From: DAOTWP01 sp034435675
GTDB lineage: Bacteria; Chloroflexota; Anaerolineae; Aggregatilineales; Phototrophicaceae
Direction: 5' to 3'
Length of the DNA: 31,219 nucleotides
Assembly: GCA_034435675.1 (NCBI GenBank)
Contig: DAOTWP010000068.1
Location: 1 to 31,219, forward strand
Shown: piece after piece, positions 1 through 9,014 of the stretch
Numbering within the stretch: position 1 is the stretch's first letter
How the letters are laid out: each line of letters starts with the position of its first letter
Program-made: the position numbers and the translations under genes
The notes under the pieces: generated by a model
What the model was told of the DNA's origin: nothing
Seen by the model: the letters and a program-made list of their open reading frames with translations, nothing else
Databases searched by the model: none

Positions 1-46
1 CTCTACGGCGGCGTGGGCATGGCATTTGTGTGATGCGCAGCCCCCT

Positions 47-1549
47 TCACCCCGGCGCGGCTTCTTCGGCGGGGAATATCAGCGCCTCCGCCTGCCCCCC
101 ACACAGGCGCTGCACCGTCTCGCGCGCGGCGGGTGTTGTCACCATCAGCAGGCGGTCACCCGCTTCGAGCACCGTGCTGCCGCGCGGCACCAGCAAATCC
201 CCGCGCCTGCCGATCAGCATAATCAGCGCGCCCTCCGGCAGACGCAAATCCAGCACCTGCCGGTTGACCACCGCGCTGTGTTCCGCAACCGTGATTTCCA
301 GCAAGTCGTTCAAAATGCGATTATCGCGCAGCACCAGCGCCAGCGGCGACAGCTCCCGTTCGCCTTCCGCCGCATACACACGCAGCAGCTTTGCCAGCGG
401 CACAATCAGCGTGCCTTGCAGCAGCACCGATGCCAGCACAATGAAAAAGACCGTGTTGAAGATTTCCTCCGCCCGCCCGATGCCCGCCAGCAGCGGAAAC
501 GTCGCCAGCACAATCGGCGCGGCGCCGCGCAGCCCCACCCACGCCACAAACAGCTTCTCGCGCACGCCAAAGCCGCTGAACGCCAGTGCCACAAACACAC
601 TCAGCGGACGCGCCACCAGAATCAGGAACAGCGCCACCACCAGCCCCTGCCCCGCCACCGTAGGCAGACGCGAAGGGTACACCTGCAAGCCCAGCGTCAG
701 GAACATGGCAATCTGCATCAGCCATGCCAGCCCATCGTGAAATTGCAGCAGACTGCGCCGGTGGATGAAATCGCCCTGCGCCAGCAGCACCCCCGCCAGA
801 TACACCGCCAGAAAGCCGTTGCCCCCCAGCGCCGCCGTCGCCCCGTAAATCAGCAGCACCAGCGCGACAGTCAGCACCGGATACAAGCCGTCGAATTCCA
901 GTCGCAGCCGGTTGATTGTCCAGCGTGCCAGCCTGCCGCCCAGCAGCCCCAGCACCGCGCCGATGCCCATTTGCAGCACAAACAGCGGCAGCAGCGCCGC
1001 CGGCGAGGTCTGCGGATGCGCCACCAACTGCGTCATGCCAATCGTCAGAAACACCGCCATCGGGTCATTGCTGCCCGACTCCAGCTCCAGCAGCGGTTTC
1101 AGCCCACCGCGCAGTTGCACATTTTTCCCGCGCAGCAGCGCAAACACCGCCGCCGCGTCGGTGGACGAGATGATCGCCCCCAGCAGCACACCCTCCGCTA
1201 TGCTCAAGCCCAGCGCCGCATGGGTAAATGCCGCCACCGCCAGCGCCGTGATTCCCACGCCCAGCGTCGAAAGGCTGATGCCCGCCCGCAGCACGGGGCG
1301 AATTGCGCCCCAGTCGGTGTCCAGCCCGCCGGAAAAGAGGATGAACGCCAGCGCCACCACGCCGATGGACTGCGCCAGCCAGGGGTTATCGAAATACACC
1401 CCGCCAGGACCATCCGAGCCGCCCAGCATGCCCAGCAGCAAAAACAGCAGCAGCGCCGGAACGCCAGAGCGCACGGCAACCTTGCTGGCGAGGATGCTCA
1501 GCAGCAGCACCAGCGCCGCCCCCAGCAGCAGATGTTCAATCGCCAGCAT
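47..1549 (-). CDS. Monovalent cation/proton antiporter (CPA family) with C-terminal TrkA-C/RCK_C domain
   Basis: A 500-residue membrane protein expected to exchange K+ or Na+ for H+ at the cytoplasmic membrane. Residues 1-390 form about 12 hydrophobic segments with the CPA-type cores FSGGLDTD (near 73) and LESGSNDP (near 156), the latter carrying the Asn-Asp pair typical of NhaP-type exchangers. Residues about 405-490 are a hydrophilic RCK_C/TrkA-C domain (VLDLRLPEGALI, LEAGDRLLMV), as in NhaP2/CvrA K+/H+ antiporters. It lacks the further CorC_HlyC domain of E. coli NhaP2, which explains its shorter length. The ATG starts 2 nt after the stop of the 65-residue gene and ends the VanW-65aa-antiporter unit. 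Family assignment is firm; ion preference is not readable from the sequence. Confidence 0.93.
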   Translation of the reverse strand: MLAIEHLLLGAALVLLLSILASKVAVRSGVPALLLFLLLGMLGGSDGPGGVYFDNPWLAQSIGVVALAFILFSGGLDTDWGAIRPVLRAGISLSTLGVGITALAVAAFTHAALGLSIAEGVLLGAIISSTDAAAVFALLRGKNVQLRGGLKPLLELESGSNDPMAVFLTIGMTQLVAHPQTSPAALLPLFVLQMGIGAVLGLLGGRLARWTINRLRLEFDGLYPVLTVALVLLIYGATAALGGNGFLAVYLAGVLLAQGDFIHRRSLLQFHDGLAWLMQIAMFLTLGLQVYPSRLPTVAGQGLVVALFLILVARPLSVFVALAFSGFGVREKLFVAWVGLRGAAPIVLATFPLLAGIGRAEEIFNTVFFIVLASVLLQGTLIVPLAKLLRVYAAEGERELSPLALVLRDNRILNDLLEITVAEHSAVVNRQVLDLRLPEGALIMLIGRRGDLLVPRGSTVLEAGDRLLMVTTPAARETVQRLCGGQAEALIFPAEEAAPG

Positions 1550-1551
1550 GG

Positions 1552-1749
1552 CTAACGGTTCACCCGCCGCCCATCCTTGTAAACGGGCTTTTTTGCGCCC
1601 TCTCTCCGCAGACCGTCTGCCCGCAGCACATGCACCTGTTTGATGCGCTTGCCCGCGTGATACCCTGGCACAGGGTCGGCGTTGTGCTGGCGCGCGTACT
1701 CCTCTGCCACGCGCCGCCGCGCGAAAAATGCCGCCAGTACATGAATCAT
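1552..1749 (-). CDS. Small basic hypothetical protein (65 aa)
   Basis: I do not recognise this family. The product starts MIHVLAAFF, is rich in Arg/Lys/His and ends with a basic stretch around KKPVYKDGRRVNR; it has no membrane segment or clear motif. The start is chosen because the ATG at 1747-1749 is preceded by a purine-rich GAGGGGAAAGG ribosome binding site. The gene sits 16 nt after the VanW-protein stop and its TAG is 2 nt before the antiporter ATG, so translation of the three is probably coupled. The exact fit between two real genes, plus the ribosome binding site, is the main evidence that it is coding. Confidence 0.6.
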   Translation of the reverse strand: MIHVLAAFFARRRVAEEYARQHNADPVPGYHAGKRIKQVHVLRADGLRREGAKKPVYKDGRRVNR

Positions 1750-1765
1750 CGGGATACCTTTCCCC

Positions 1766-3703
1766 TCACCCGCCGGACTGCCCCGCGCGGGAATCGCCGG
1801 GCGGAACCTGCACCACCGCCGCCCAGGGCAGGTAGCGCGTGTAGAACGTGTCGCGGCGAAGCTCGTTGCCCTGCGGGTCGCGCAGCACCCGGTCCAGGCT
1901 GACCTCCGCCCCCTCTGCCGCCCAGTCCACTTGCAGCGTTTGCCCGGCGCGCAGCGCGCTGTTGATCTCGTAGATTGTGCCCAGCGGCGGCTGCACGTTA
2001 AACACGCGCAGATTCTCCGTCTCCACCGTCCTGCCGGGGTTCGTGCCGTAAATGCGGAACTGGATCGAATCGTTTGCCGGGTAGACCGACACCTCAATCA
2101 GGATGTGCCGCTGCGTATCGTTGATGAAGCGCAGGTCGAGTGTCGGCTGGTAGATCGCCGCATCCAGCCCCGGCGGGAAACCCTGCTGCTCGTAGAAGCC
2201 CACGCGGTAGCCGTGCGAATGGCGTTCGGTGAACGGGAAACCCGCGTTGTACGCCGCGCGGAACAGCGTCGTGCTCACCTGGCAGATGCCGCCGCCCACA
2301 CCGTCAATCGTGCGCCCGCCGAAGATGATCTTGCCCTGCACAAAACCGTTTTCCACGCTGATGTCGCCCAGATAGCGGTTGAACGAGAACTCCTCGCCCG
2401 GCGCGACGATGATGCCATCGTAATAACTCGCCCCGCGCGCGATGTTCGAGCGGCGGTTCTGCGTGCTGCCCGCGTAATACGTCGTCGCCTCGCCGACCAG
2501 TTCCACAATGCCCAGATCAGCGGCACGAATGCCGTCGTGATAATCGGGCAGCGTGTAATCGAAGACCATCGCCACCGTGCGGCTGGTAGGCGAAAAAACC
2601 GCGCTCTCCAGCGCCGCCAGCGTCAGCGGCACATTCAGCGTGCGCCCGTTCACGCCCGGCTGGATAATGTCCAGTTCGCGCGTGTTGACATTGAAGCGGA
2701 AACGCCCGTCCACCGGGTCTGCCGCCAGCCCCGGCGCGAGTGCTTCCAGCGCGGCGCTGAATGCTGCCATATCAATGCTCACGCGGTAGCTGCGCGTGCC
2801 GTCGCCGTTGTCCACCAGCCGCACATCCAGCAGCGCGGCAATCTGATCCACGCCGACCACCCACGGACCCAGCGGCGTGCCGTCCTGCGCGTTCGCCGTC
2901 AGGGTCAGCGGGGCAGCAAGCGCGGTCTGCACCAGCGCGGCGGCGGTGGTGGCATCCCACACCAGCGGCGGCGTCTCGTTAATCACCAGCAGCAGCTCCC
3001 CGCCGGACTGCATGCCCAGCACGGCGCTGTCCAACCGGCGCAGCGTGGCGTTGACATCCAGCGTGCGCCCCACCTGCCCCGCCGTCGTGCTGACACTGCT
3101 GCCATTGATGATCAACTGCGCGTCCTGCGCGGGAATGTTGACTTCGCCAGCGATTGCCCGCAGGCGCGCGGCAGCGGCATTCTGGTCATAGGTGAACACC
3201 GGCGCGACACTGCGCCCGGTCAGGTAAATCGTCAACTGCTGCGACATATCGAACAGCAGCCCGCCGCCATGACCGGCAGCATACGCCTCGTCCAGCGTCG
3301 CCTCAACATCGAAACGCACGCCCAGCTCTGCCGCGTTCATCTGCCAGAAGCGTTCGCCATCGCGGAACGTGAACACACTGTCCGCCGCGTAACGGATCTG
3401 CTGGGTCAGCACTGCGGCGGCATCGGCGCGGGTCAGCCCGCCCACATCCAGCCCGTAAACATTCACCCCCGGCGCGATCCGTTCGGCATAGCGGGCAGTG
3501 TAGGCAGTCGCCAGCGCGCCCAGCCCCAGCAGCAGCAGCAGCGCCCCACTGACCACCAGCAGCGGCAGCCGCACCACCCAGGGATTCAAACCTGGCGGCG
3601 CGGGTTCAGGGCGGCGCGGTGGGCGCTGAGAAGGTGGTGGAATCTGCGGCGGCGGGGGCAACTGCGAAACGTCATCAAACTGTCGAGACTGTCGCGTCGT
3701 CAT
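1766..3703 (-). CDS. VanW family protein with PG-binding-4 region, membrane-anchored
   Basis: A 645-residue envelope protein. A Pro-rich cytoplasmic tail (1-42) precedes one membrane helix (about 43-68). The extracellular part has a repeated peptidoglycan-binding-4-like region (about 75-400) and then a VanW domain (about 412-555) with the hallmark GGGICQVSTTLFRAA (near 470-484) and the preceding APGEEFSFNRYLG. Residues about 560-635 form a beta-rich G5-like tail ending in YTRYLPW. VanW proteins occur in glycopeptide resistance clusters, but most family members are housekeeping wall proteins of unknown activity; nothing here indicates vancomycin resistance. No strong Shine-Dalgarno is visible before the ATG at 3701-3703. 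It heads the unit that continues into the 65-residue protein and the antiporter. Confidence 0.93.
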   Translation of the reverse strand: MTTRQSRQFDDVSQLPPPPQIPPPSQRPPRRPEPAPPGLNPWVVRLPLLVVSGALLLLLGLGALATAYTARYAERIAPGVNVYGLDVGGLTRADAAAVLTQQIRYAADSVFTFRDGERFWQMNAAELGVRFDVEATLDEAYAAGHGGGLLFDMSQQLTIYLTGRSVAPVFTYDQNAAAARLRAIAGEVNIPAQDAQLIINGSSVSTTAGQVGRTLDVNATLRRLDSAVLGMQSGGELLLVINETPPLVWDATTAAALVQTALAAPLTLTANAQDGTPLGPWVVGVDQIAALLDVRLVDNGDGTRSYRVSIDMAAFSAALEALAPGLAADPVDGRFRFNVNTRELDIIQPGVNGRTLNVPLTLAALESAVFSPTSRTVAMVFDYTLPDYHDGIRAADLGIVELVGEATTYYAGSTQNRRSNIARGASYYDGIIVAPGEEFSFNRYLGDISVENGFVQGKIIFGGRTIDGVGGGICQVSTTLFRAAYNAGFPFTERHSHGYRVGFYEQQGFPPGLDAAIYQPTLDLRFINDTQRHILIEVSVYPANDSIQFRIYGTNPGRTVETENLRVFNVQPPLGTIYEINSALRAGQTLQVDWAAEGAEVSLDRVLRDPQGNELRRDTFYTRYLPWAAVVQVPPGDSRAGQSGG

Positions 3704-3860
3704 GAGACTTGGGGATACTCCAGGCTAACCAGCATAGAGGGTCAGGGGTGGTCATGCCGGGGCGATCCTGCACGGAACGCCCCGCATGCACCGATTGACC
3801 ACTGTTGAATTTCAGAACCAATGTGCCTGAAAGATCGGGCACTGTCATCCGGCGCTGCTG

Positions 3861-3894
3861 CCCGGCATTTTATTGCCCGGCATTTTATTGCCCG
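3861..3894. repeat. 15-bp tandem duplication over the stop codon of the 94-aa gene
   Basis: The unit GCCCGGCATTTTATT occurs twice in tandem, followed by a third partial GCCCG. The stop codon (TAA on the minus strand) of the 94-residue gene lies in the second copy. It looks like a slippage duplication that added a second potential stop just downstream. Confidence 0.7.
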
Positions 3895-4169
3895 CTTTCA
3901 TACTTCTCCACGATTGCTTCCGCCTTTTTATATTCGTCGGAGCCTTCTGCCGCGCTATCCAGCACCTTGAGCGCCGCAAGATAATCGTCCATGGACACCT
4001 TCGCCCCGGCAGTCGCTTCCTTTTCGACCTTCAGCTTTTCCGCTTCCAGCTCAATCCGTTCTTCGGGGGTAATGTCGCCATGCGCGGCGATCAGCTTATC
4101 CTCTTCTTCTTTGCTCAGTTTCTTCTGTTGGTGCAGCAGTTCTTTCAGCTTGGCGAATGTTTCAGACAT
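3885..4169 (-). CDS. Charged helical hypothetical protein (94 aa)
   Basis: I do not recognise a named family. The 94-residue product begins MSETFAKLKELLHQQKKL and is almost entirely Lys/Glu/Ala/Leu, predicted to be helical or coiled coil, without membrane segments or cysteines. The start is well supported: GGAGGAG lies 9 nt upstream of the ATG, and a plausible promoter (TCGTCA, 16 nt, TAAAAT) lies at 4229-4256. It appears to be monocistronic, with about 180 nt before the VanW gene. A cytosolic or nucleoid-associated role is possible but not shown. Confidence 0.75.
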   Translation of the reverse strand: MSETFAKLKELLHQQKKLSKEEEDKLIAAHGDITPEERIELEAEKLKVEKEATAGAKVSMDDYLAALKVLDSAAEGSDEYKKAEAIVEKYESGQ

Positions 4170-4228
4170 GCGTGCAATCTCCTCCAGCAGCAGGGAACCT
4201 TGCGCGTGTTGAGTAGCAAAGACACCCT

Positions 4229-4256
4229 ATTTTAGCACGTGTCGCGTGCCTGACGA
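4229..4256 (-). promoter_or_regulatory. Predicted promoter of the 94-aa gene
   Basis: On the minus strand, a -35-like TCGTCA (complement of 4251-4256, 4/6 match) is separated by 16 nt from a -10 TAAAAT (complement of 4229-4234, 5/6 match). The leader to the ATG would be about 50 nt and carries the strong GGAGGAG site. Confidence 0.45.
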
Positions 4257-4314
4257 GTTACAGCCTGCTGAGGAAAGGTAAAGGTAACTACTCAGCCCTG
4301 TTTTGAGCGTGAAG

Positions 4315-4415
4315 CCCTCATCCCCCTACCTCTTCTCCCTAAGGCGAAGAGGTGAATACGGGGCAGGGTGGGTTTTTAAGTCCCTCTCCCTGGGAGAGGA
4401 ATTTAGGGTAAGGGC
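4315..4415. repeat. Intergenic imperfect palindromic repeat (CCCTCATCCCC type)
   Basis: The 335-nt gap 4170-4504 holds a promoter and this element. It starts CCCTCATCCCCCTACC, contains two small hairpins (CTCTTCTCCC with a GAAGAGG partner, and CCCTCTCCCTGGGAGAGG), and ends TTAGGGTAAGGG, which roughly pairs with its start. It resembles the element at 28313-28447 in layout. AACTACTCAG, whose reverse complement flanks the latter, lies just upstream at 4287-4296. Confidence 0.5.
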
Positions 4416-4504
4416 AATTTAGCCTCAAATCCAATGGCTGAGCGGTTACAGGAAAAGCGCGGGCATCTGCATCCTGCCACATCCGCCTGCCCGCATACAA
4501 CGTG

Positions 4505-7138
4505 CTAAAACGGTCCGCCGTCAGGCACACCTGCCAGTTGTCCGTTGGGCACCACCCGCACCCGTGACCAGCGGTAGCCGCTTTCCGTGAACACCGGCGG
4601 CGACGGGATATGCACCCTTTTGCCCTCGCGAATCACATAGACCTCGTGCCGGTCCAGCTCTTTGAGCAGCGTGCCCTCGACCGGCTGGTCCGTCCAGCGG
4701 GCGAACGTGCCGTCCGGCACTATACGCACGCGCCCCCAGTCCTGCCCCAGGCGCTGCTCAAATGTATAGGGATCGGGAAACCCGAAGCGCATGCCCCCGT
4801 AGAAAATCACCACCAGTGGATTATTCTGCTCGCGCATCAGCGTGCCATCCAGCGGGGCTTTGGGCAGCACTGCCAGCCTGCCCGGCGGCAGTTTGCGCAC
4901 CTGCCCCCAGTCCAGCCCCAGCGCGTTGAATGTTTCCGGGTTGGGAATCAGCACCGGATAGCCGCCAACACTGATATAGATAGCCGGCTGCCCTTCCTCT
5001 TGCAGCAGGGTGCCATCCGCCGGTGGGGTCAGGTCATAGCGCAGCGCGCCGCTGGGCACCAGCCGCACATTCGCCCAGTCCAGTTGGGCGCTGTTCCAGT
5101 CCCACACATGCACCCAGAATTTCGCGCCCCCGTAGATGACATACACCGCCGGGTCATCAATCTCGCGCAGCAGCGTGTGGTCGCTGCCCAGCGGCGGCGC
5201 TTCCGCCGGGATGCGAAACTGGCGGCTTGAAGTGCGATCCAGCCAGCGGTCATGCGCGACCCAGGGCGTCGGCATATACGGCGGGGCAAAACGCTTCTGT
5301 TCCCAGCCCATCCACCAGTCGCGGTAGTGATCCGGCAGCGCGCCACCCAGATAATGGCGTTCATCTGCCAGTGCCTTGAGCATCCACTTGCGTTCGCGCA
5401 GTTCAAGGATGTGTTCTTTGTGCGGCAGTTCATAGGTCAGGTTTTCGCGGCGGTGGATGTCCATCCGCAGCCGGGTGATGTCGTCGGCAAGCTGCGTCAG
5501 CCGGGTCAGGTGCGGCAGGTTGCGCTGCGCATCATATTCATCTGCCGCGCGCATAAAGCCGTAATCCATTGTGATGCGGATCAGCGCCGGGTCAATCGTC
5601 GTCGGGTCGTGGACATCAAAACGCGGCTGAATCACCCGCAGCGGCACGCCCCAGCCCTTTCCCACCGGATGAATTTCGTTGTGCGTGACCTCGTCAATCA
5701 GAATATCCATCACGGCGCGGGTGGCAATATCCAGCAGTTTGGGGCTGCCCTGCCCCAGCGGGCGACTCAGGGGGGAGATCGGCGCGGATGCCTCGACGCC
5801 CAAAATCTGCGTTGCGCCCAGCTCCACTGCCGCCCGGATCGGCAGCACTTCGCGCACGCCGCCGTCCACATAATGCTCACCGTTGATCTGAATCGCGCGG
5901 AAGATTGCCGGAATCGCCGCCGACGCCAGCACCCCGTCCACCAGATCGGCATCCACATTGGTCTTAGACGCCTTCAGCCGGTACAGCGGTATCAAGCCCT
6001 CGCCAGGGGACGGGAAGACATGGCAGACGACGCCATCATAGGCATACCCCTGCTGAACCAGCGCCTCGTCACGCTCCTCTGCCTTCGCCGTGTAATAAAA
6101 GCCATCGTTGCTGTACAGGCGGTACAGCGGCACGGTGCCCGCCACATGATCACGGTGGACATAGCCCAGCACACGCTCCAGCCGCAGCCCACCGGACTGC
6201 TGCACTGCCCGGCTTTCTTCCAGCCACGACGTGCAGAAGTAGAAGCCTGTACTGGTCATGTAGAATTGTTCCAGCGCGGGCAGCAGCACACGCGCCCCCG
6301 GCAGCGGCAGCAGCGTATCCGACAGCGACTGCAATTCCGTGCCTTCACGCGGGAAGTACAGCGTGCCCGGCGTCAAAAACGGCGGCAGATAACCACCGTC
6401 CGGTATGCCCACGTTATCAAGCGGCGGCAGGGCGCTTTCGCGATACACATAGCCCACGATGCCATCATCCACATACTCATCCGTCTCGATCAGGTTGCGC
6501 CGTTCTTCGTCGGACGCGGTCAGAAAGTGCCCGCGTGGCGCGCCCGGCAGCATTTGCGCGCGTTCGTTCATATAACGCAGACGCCCGCTTTCCAGCCCGA
6601 CCATCGCCAGCCGCAGTTTGATGCCGGATGTCGCTACCGCGGTCTGGTCGAGGAACTCTGGTTTGCTCAGTTTGTTTTCAATCGGGATCAGGTTATACAG
6701 CGAGGTCGCCTGCTGCGCCTTGTCCAGCGTCTCTTTCAGCTTGCCCAGGTCAATCGCAGCGGTAATCAGATCATACAGGAACACCAGCGGACCGAACGGA
6801 TGCGCCCAGCGCAGCGCAAAACCGCCCACGGTGCCGGCGGTGTCTTCTGCTGCCCGTTCCAGAAAGTGCTTTACTGGCGAGTCCTCCAGTTCCTGAAACC
6901 ACTGTTCCTTCAGATACATATCTTCATTGCGCATCAGCCCCAGCCAGATTTTTTCCAGCCCGGCGAGACCGTGTGTGGGGCTGCGCTCGCCTTCTGCCAG
7001 CTTGGCCCCATTGATCGCGCCGACTGACGTGCCGCAGATAATCTCCGGGCGAATGCCGCGATCATACAGATAGCGCAGTGCGCCGACCTGAAAATCACCC
7101 CGTGCCCCGCCGCCGCTAAGTACCAGTGCCAGTGTCAT
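4505..7138 (-). CDS. Patatin-like phospholipase with inserted DUF5648-like domain and four C-terminal VYVI-GG repeats
   Basis: An 877-residue predicted Ser-Asp lipid acyl hydrolase. The patatin core opens at the N-terminus: oxyanion loop GGGARG (9-14) and nucleophile elbow GTSVG with Ser38. The core then breaks off; residues about 225-390 contain two copies of a motif like GYVHRDHVAGTVPLYRLYSN with GFYYTAKAEERDEALVQQGY, matching the DUF5648 repeat found in secreted lipases and hydrolases. The core resumes at ASAAIPAIF (405-413), and the catalytic Asp425 lies in YVDGGVREVLPI. Residues about 650-870 hold four repeats of the form GTLL-E-VYVI-GG-P-W-VR-VP-G. There is no signal peptide. GAGGGA lies 5-6 nt before the ATG. 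All catalytic residues are present; substrate is unknown. Confidence 0.93.
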   Translation of the reverse strand: MTLALVLSGGGARGDFQVGALRYLYDRGIRPEIICGTSVGAINGAKLAEGERSPTHGLAGLEKIWLGLMRNEDMYLKEQWFQELEDSPVKHFLERAAEDTAGTVGGFALRWAHPFGPLVFLYDLITAAIDLGKLKETLDKAQQATSLYNLIPIENKLSKPEFLDQTAVATSGIKLRLAMVGLESGRLRYMNERAQMLPGAPRGHFLTASDEERRNLIETDEYVDDGIVGYVYRESALPPLDNVGIPDGGYLPPFLTPGTLYFPREGTELQSLSDTLLPLPGARVLLPALEQFYMTSTGFYFCTSWLEESRAVQQSGGLRLERVLGYVHRDHVAGTVPLYRLYSNDGFYYTAKAEERDEALVQQGYAYDGVVCHVFPSPGEGLIPLYRLKASKTNVDADLVDGVLASAAIPAIFRAIQINGEHYVDGGVREVLPIRAAVELGATQILGVEASAPISPLSRPLGQGSPKLLDIATRAVMDILIDEVTHNEIHPVGKGWGVPLRVIQPRFDVHDPTTIDPALIRITMDYGFMRAADEYDAQRNLPHLTRLTQLADDITRLRMDIHRRENLTYELPHKEHILELRERKWMLKALADERHYLGGALPDHYRDWWMGWEQKRFAPPYMPTPWVAHDRWLDRTSSRQFRIPAEAPPLGSDHTLLREIDDPAVYVIYGGAKFWVHVWDWNSAQLDWANVRLVPSGALRYDLTPPADGTLLQEEGQPAIYISVGGYPVLIPNPETFNALGLDWGQVRKLPPGRLAVLPKAPLDGTLMREQNNPLVVIFYGGMRFGFPDPYTFEQRLGQDWGRVRIVPDGTFARWTDQPVEGTLLKELDRHEVYVIREGKRVHIPSPPVFTESGYRWSRVRVVPNGQLAGVPDGGPF

Positions 7139-7173
7139 ACGACTCCCTCGCTGTCAATTTGCGGATGAGTCAT

Positions 7174-7201
7174 ATATTATTCGGCTTTTCTATTTGGGCA
7201 A
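7174..7201 (-). promoter_or_regulatory. Possible promoter of the patatin gene
   Basis: In the 64-nt gap after the 3D-domain gene, the minus strand reads TTGCCC (complement of 7196-7201), 16 nt, then TAATAT (complement of 7174-7179). The gap is AT-rich compared with its surroundings. The -10 is only a 4/6 match, so read-through from the upstream gene is an alternative. Confidence 0.35.
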
Positions 7202-7202
7202 T

Positions 7203-8933
7203 TTACTCAGGCAAAATGTAATTGATCGTCTGCGGCACGGGCACCAGCACATAGACATCGACATATTCCGACCAGCCGACCCAGTTCTCGTCGTCATAGC
7301 CCAGGTCCACCCAGCGGGCGCTGCGCCGGGGTCCGCCGGTGTCCTCAATCTGTCCAACGCCATAACCCGCCACATAGATGCGCGTGTGGTACGGCAGCAC
7401 ATCCGGGTCTGCGCCGACTATGCCGCGCGTCAGGGTTGCGCCGGTGGCGGTGATGTTGTCGCCGCCCAGCGCCGCCGGATGATAGCTGGTGGCGTACATG
7501 CGGATCATGCGCCAGTACTGCACCGGTCCGTCGGGGGTGTCCAGCGTGCGGATAACCACCTGCGTGCCATAGCCGATCACGCGGTTGACCGGCTCCTGCG
7601 CCACAAAGGTTGGTTCTGCCTGCCGGCTGATCTCCATGCCGTTTTCATAGCGCACGCGGATATTCGTCTGCGCGACGCCGTTCTGCCCCGCCTGTAATAC
7701 ACTCTGCTGGTCAAGTTCAAGACTCGCGTCTGCCTGATACACCGTCTCGAACGGAATCGCCGCCTGCTCAACCTGCACTTCCTCGGTCACGCGAATCACG
7801 CGGATGACCATGCCCGGCACAATCGGCGCAGATTCGCTGGGCACGCTGTAATCCAGCCCGACCAGCGTCACCCCGGCGGCGACCAGCGCGTCGGCAACCG
7901 TGCCATCACTGACTCGTGTTTCCATGCGCCTGCCGTCCACCTCAACCGTCACCGCGCGCGAACGATCCACCGTCACCAGCAGCCCTTCGCTGACCGGCGT
8001 GTTCAGTTCCGGCGTGACCGAGTCCGCCAGAAACAGCGTGATGCCCGCCTCGAACAGTGCCTCGCCCACCGTATCCGCCGACGTGCGCAGGCTGCGCTGC
8101 GTGTCGCCATCCACCACCGTCAGCGTCACCGCGCGCCGCACCTGAATTTGCAGCGGCGGAATCAGCCAGTTTGCCAGCGCGGCGGGCGTCGTCAGCGTGC
8201 CGTCAATCCACACGCGGTCATCGGGGTCAAGCGTCACGCCGCTGTCTTGCAGAATACGCAGCGGACTCTGCTCGGTGGTCTGCACCTGCTGGAACGCGCC
8301 GTCAATCACCAGCGTGACTACCCGCGCGCGTGCGACCAGCACTTCCAGTCCCGGCGTCAGCGGCGTGTCGGCGGGCGGCAGCAGCACATCATTCGGACCA
8401 AGGCGAATCTGCATCTCGCGCAGCAGGTCGCCTACCGTCGCGGCACGACTATCCTGTTCGTACACCCGCCCGTCAGCAATCACGCTCACGCGCATGCTAT
8501 CCGCTGCGGTCGCATCGGCACCAGCGCCGCGTGCCAGCAGCAGCGCGACCGCTCCCCCCACGCAAAACAGCAGCAGCACCCCGGCGGCAGCCAGCCACAA
8601 ACGCCAGCGCCGCGGCACCGGGGGCGACAGGGGCACAAACGCGCCCAGCGCCACGACTCCACCTGGCGGCGTGCGATCCGCGATGACCACCGGCTGCATG
8701 GGCGCTAGCGGCGTGGGCTGCGTATCGTCTGCCTCGATGGGCGGCTCAATCAGATGGAATGGGGTCGCCGGGGTCGGGTGCGTGTCGTCAGGATTCAGCG
8801 CTGGTTCAGCAGCGAGCGGCAGCGGGTTGGTTGGGCGGGTGTCGTCCTCTGCCGGGGGCGGCAGTGCATCAAAAAAGGATGAGTCTGGCTGGGATTCGGG
8901 AGTTCTGGGGGGACGCTGTGGGTCATGCTGCAC
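7203..8933 (-). CDS. Cell-wall protein with four DUF348 domains, a G5 domain and a C-terminal 3D domain (YabE/RpfB-like)
   Basis: A 576-residue envelope protein. A Pro/Thr/Asp-rich cytoplasmic tail with three repeats like EPPIEADDTQPTP (to about residue 90) precedes one membrane helix (about 112-135). Four ubiquitin-like DUF348 domains follow (roughly 147-201, 205-265, 268-325, 327-382), then a G5 domain (about 385-465) and a 3D domain (about 475-565) with its conserved acidic positions in GADPDVLP, IEDTGG and YVDVYVLVP. DUF348-G5 precedes the lytic domain in actinobacterial RpfB; the 3D fold is related to MltA-type murein hydrolases, so wall remodelling is the likely role. I chose the GTG at 8931-8933 because GGAG lies 8 nt upstream; a TTG at 8966 would add 11 residues but has no ribosome binding site. 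Confidence 0.9.
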   Translation of the reverse strand: MQHDPQRPPRTPESQPDSSFFDALPPPAEDDTRPTNPLPLAAEPALNPDDTHPTPATPFHLIEPPIEADDTQPTPLAPMQPVVIADRTPPGGVVALGAFVPLSPPVPRRWRLWLAAAGVLLLFCVGGAVALLLARGAGADATAADSMRVSVIADGRVYEQDSRAATVGDLLREMQIRLGPNDVLLPPADTPLTPGLEVLVARARVVTLVIDGAFQQVQTTEQSPLRILQDSGVTLDPDDRVWIDGTLTTPAALANWLIPPLQIQVRRAVTLTVVDGDTQRSLRTSADTVGEALFEAGITLFLADSVTPELNTPVSEGLLVTVDRSRAVTVEVDGRRMETRVSDGTVADALVAAGVTLVGLDYSVPSESAPIVPGMVIRVIRVTEEVQVEQAAIPFETVYQADASLELDQQSVLQAGQNGVAQTNIRVRYENGMEISRQAEPTFVAQEPVNRVIGYGTQVVIRTLDTPDGPVQYWRMIRMYATSYHPAALGGDNITATGATLTRGIVGADPDVLPYHTRIYVAGYGVGQIEDTGGPRRSARWVDLGYDDENWVGWSEYVDVYVLVPVPQTINYILPE

Positions 8934-9014
8934 AGGCGTACTCCGATATACACAGACGCGCCGCAACGCGGCAGCACGGGCATGGCAGGAGTTGTTTTTG
9001 GGTGCTAAACCGTT

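Noticed and set aside
26..1555. Long open frame on the plus strand over the antiporter gene
   Set aside because: Its translation is Gln/His/Arg-rich low-complexity sequence typical of the antisense of a GC-rich gene; the minus strand encodes a clear antiporter.
1766..3703. VanW protein as evidence of glycopeptide resistance
   Set aside because: No vanHAX, vanRS or vanYZ genes accompany it; VanW domains are widespread in wall proteins outside resistance clusters.
5252..7027. 591-codon plus-strand open frame opposite the patatin gene
   Set aside because: It shows no recognisable domain and has biased composition; the opposite strand has intact catalytic motifs across the same span.
4505..9000. 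Envelope gene block considered as a single operon
   Set aside because: A possible promoter lies before the patatin gene, the 94-residue gene has its own promoter and wide gaps, so several transcription units are more likely.
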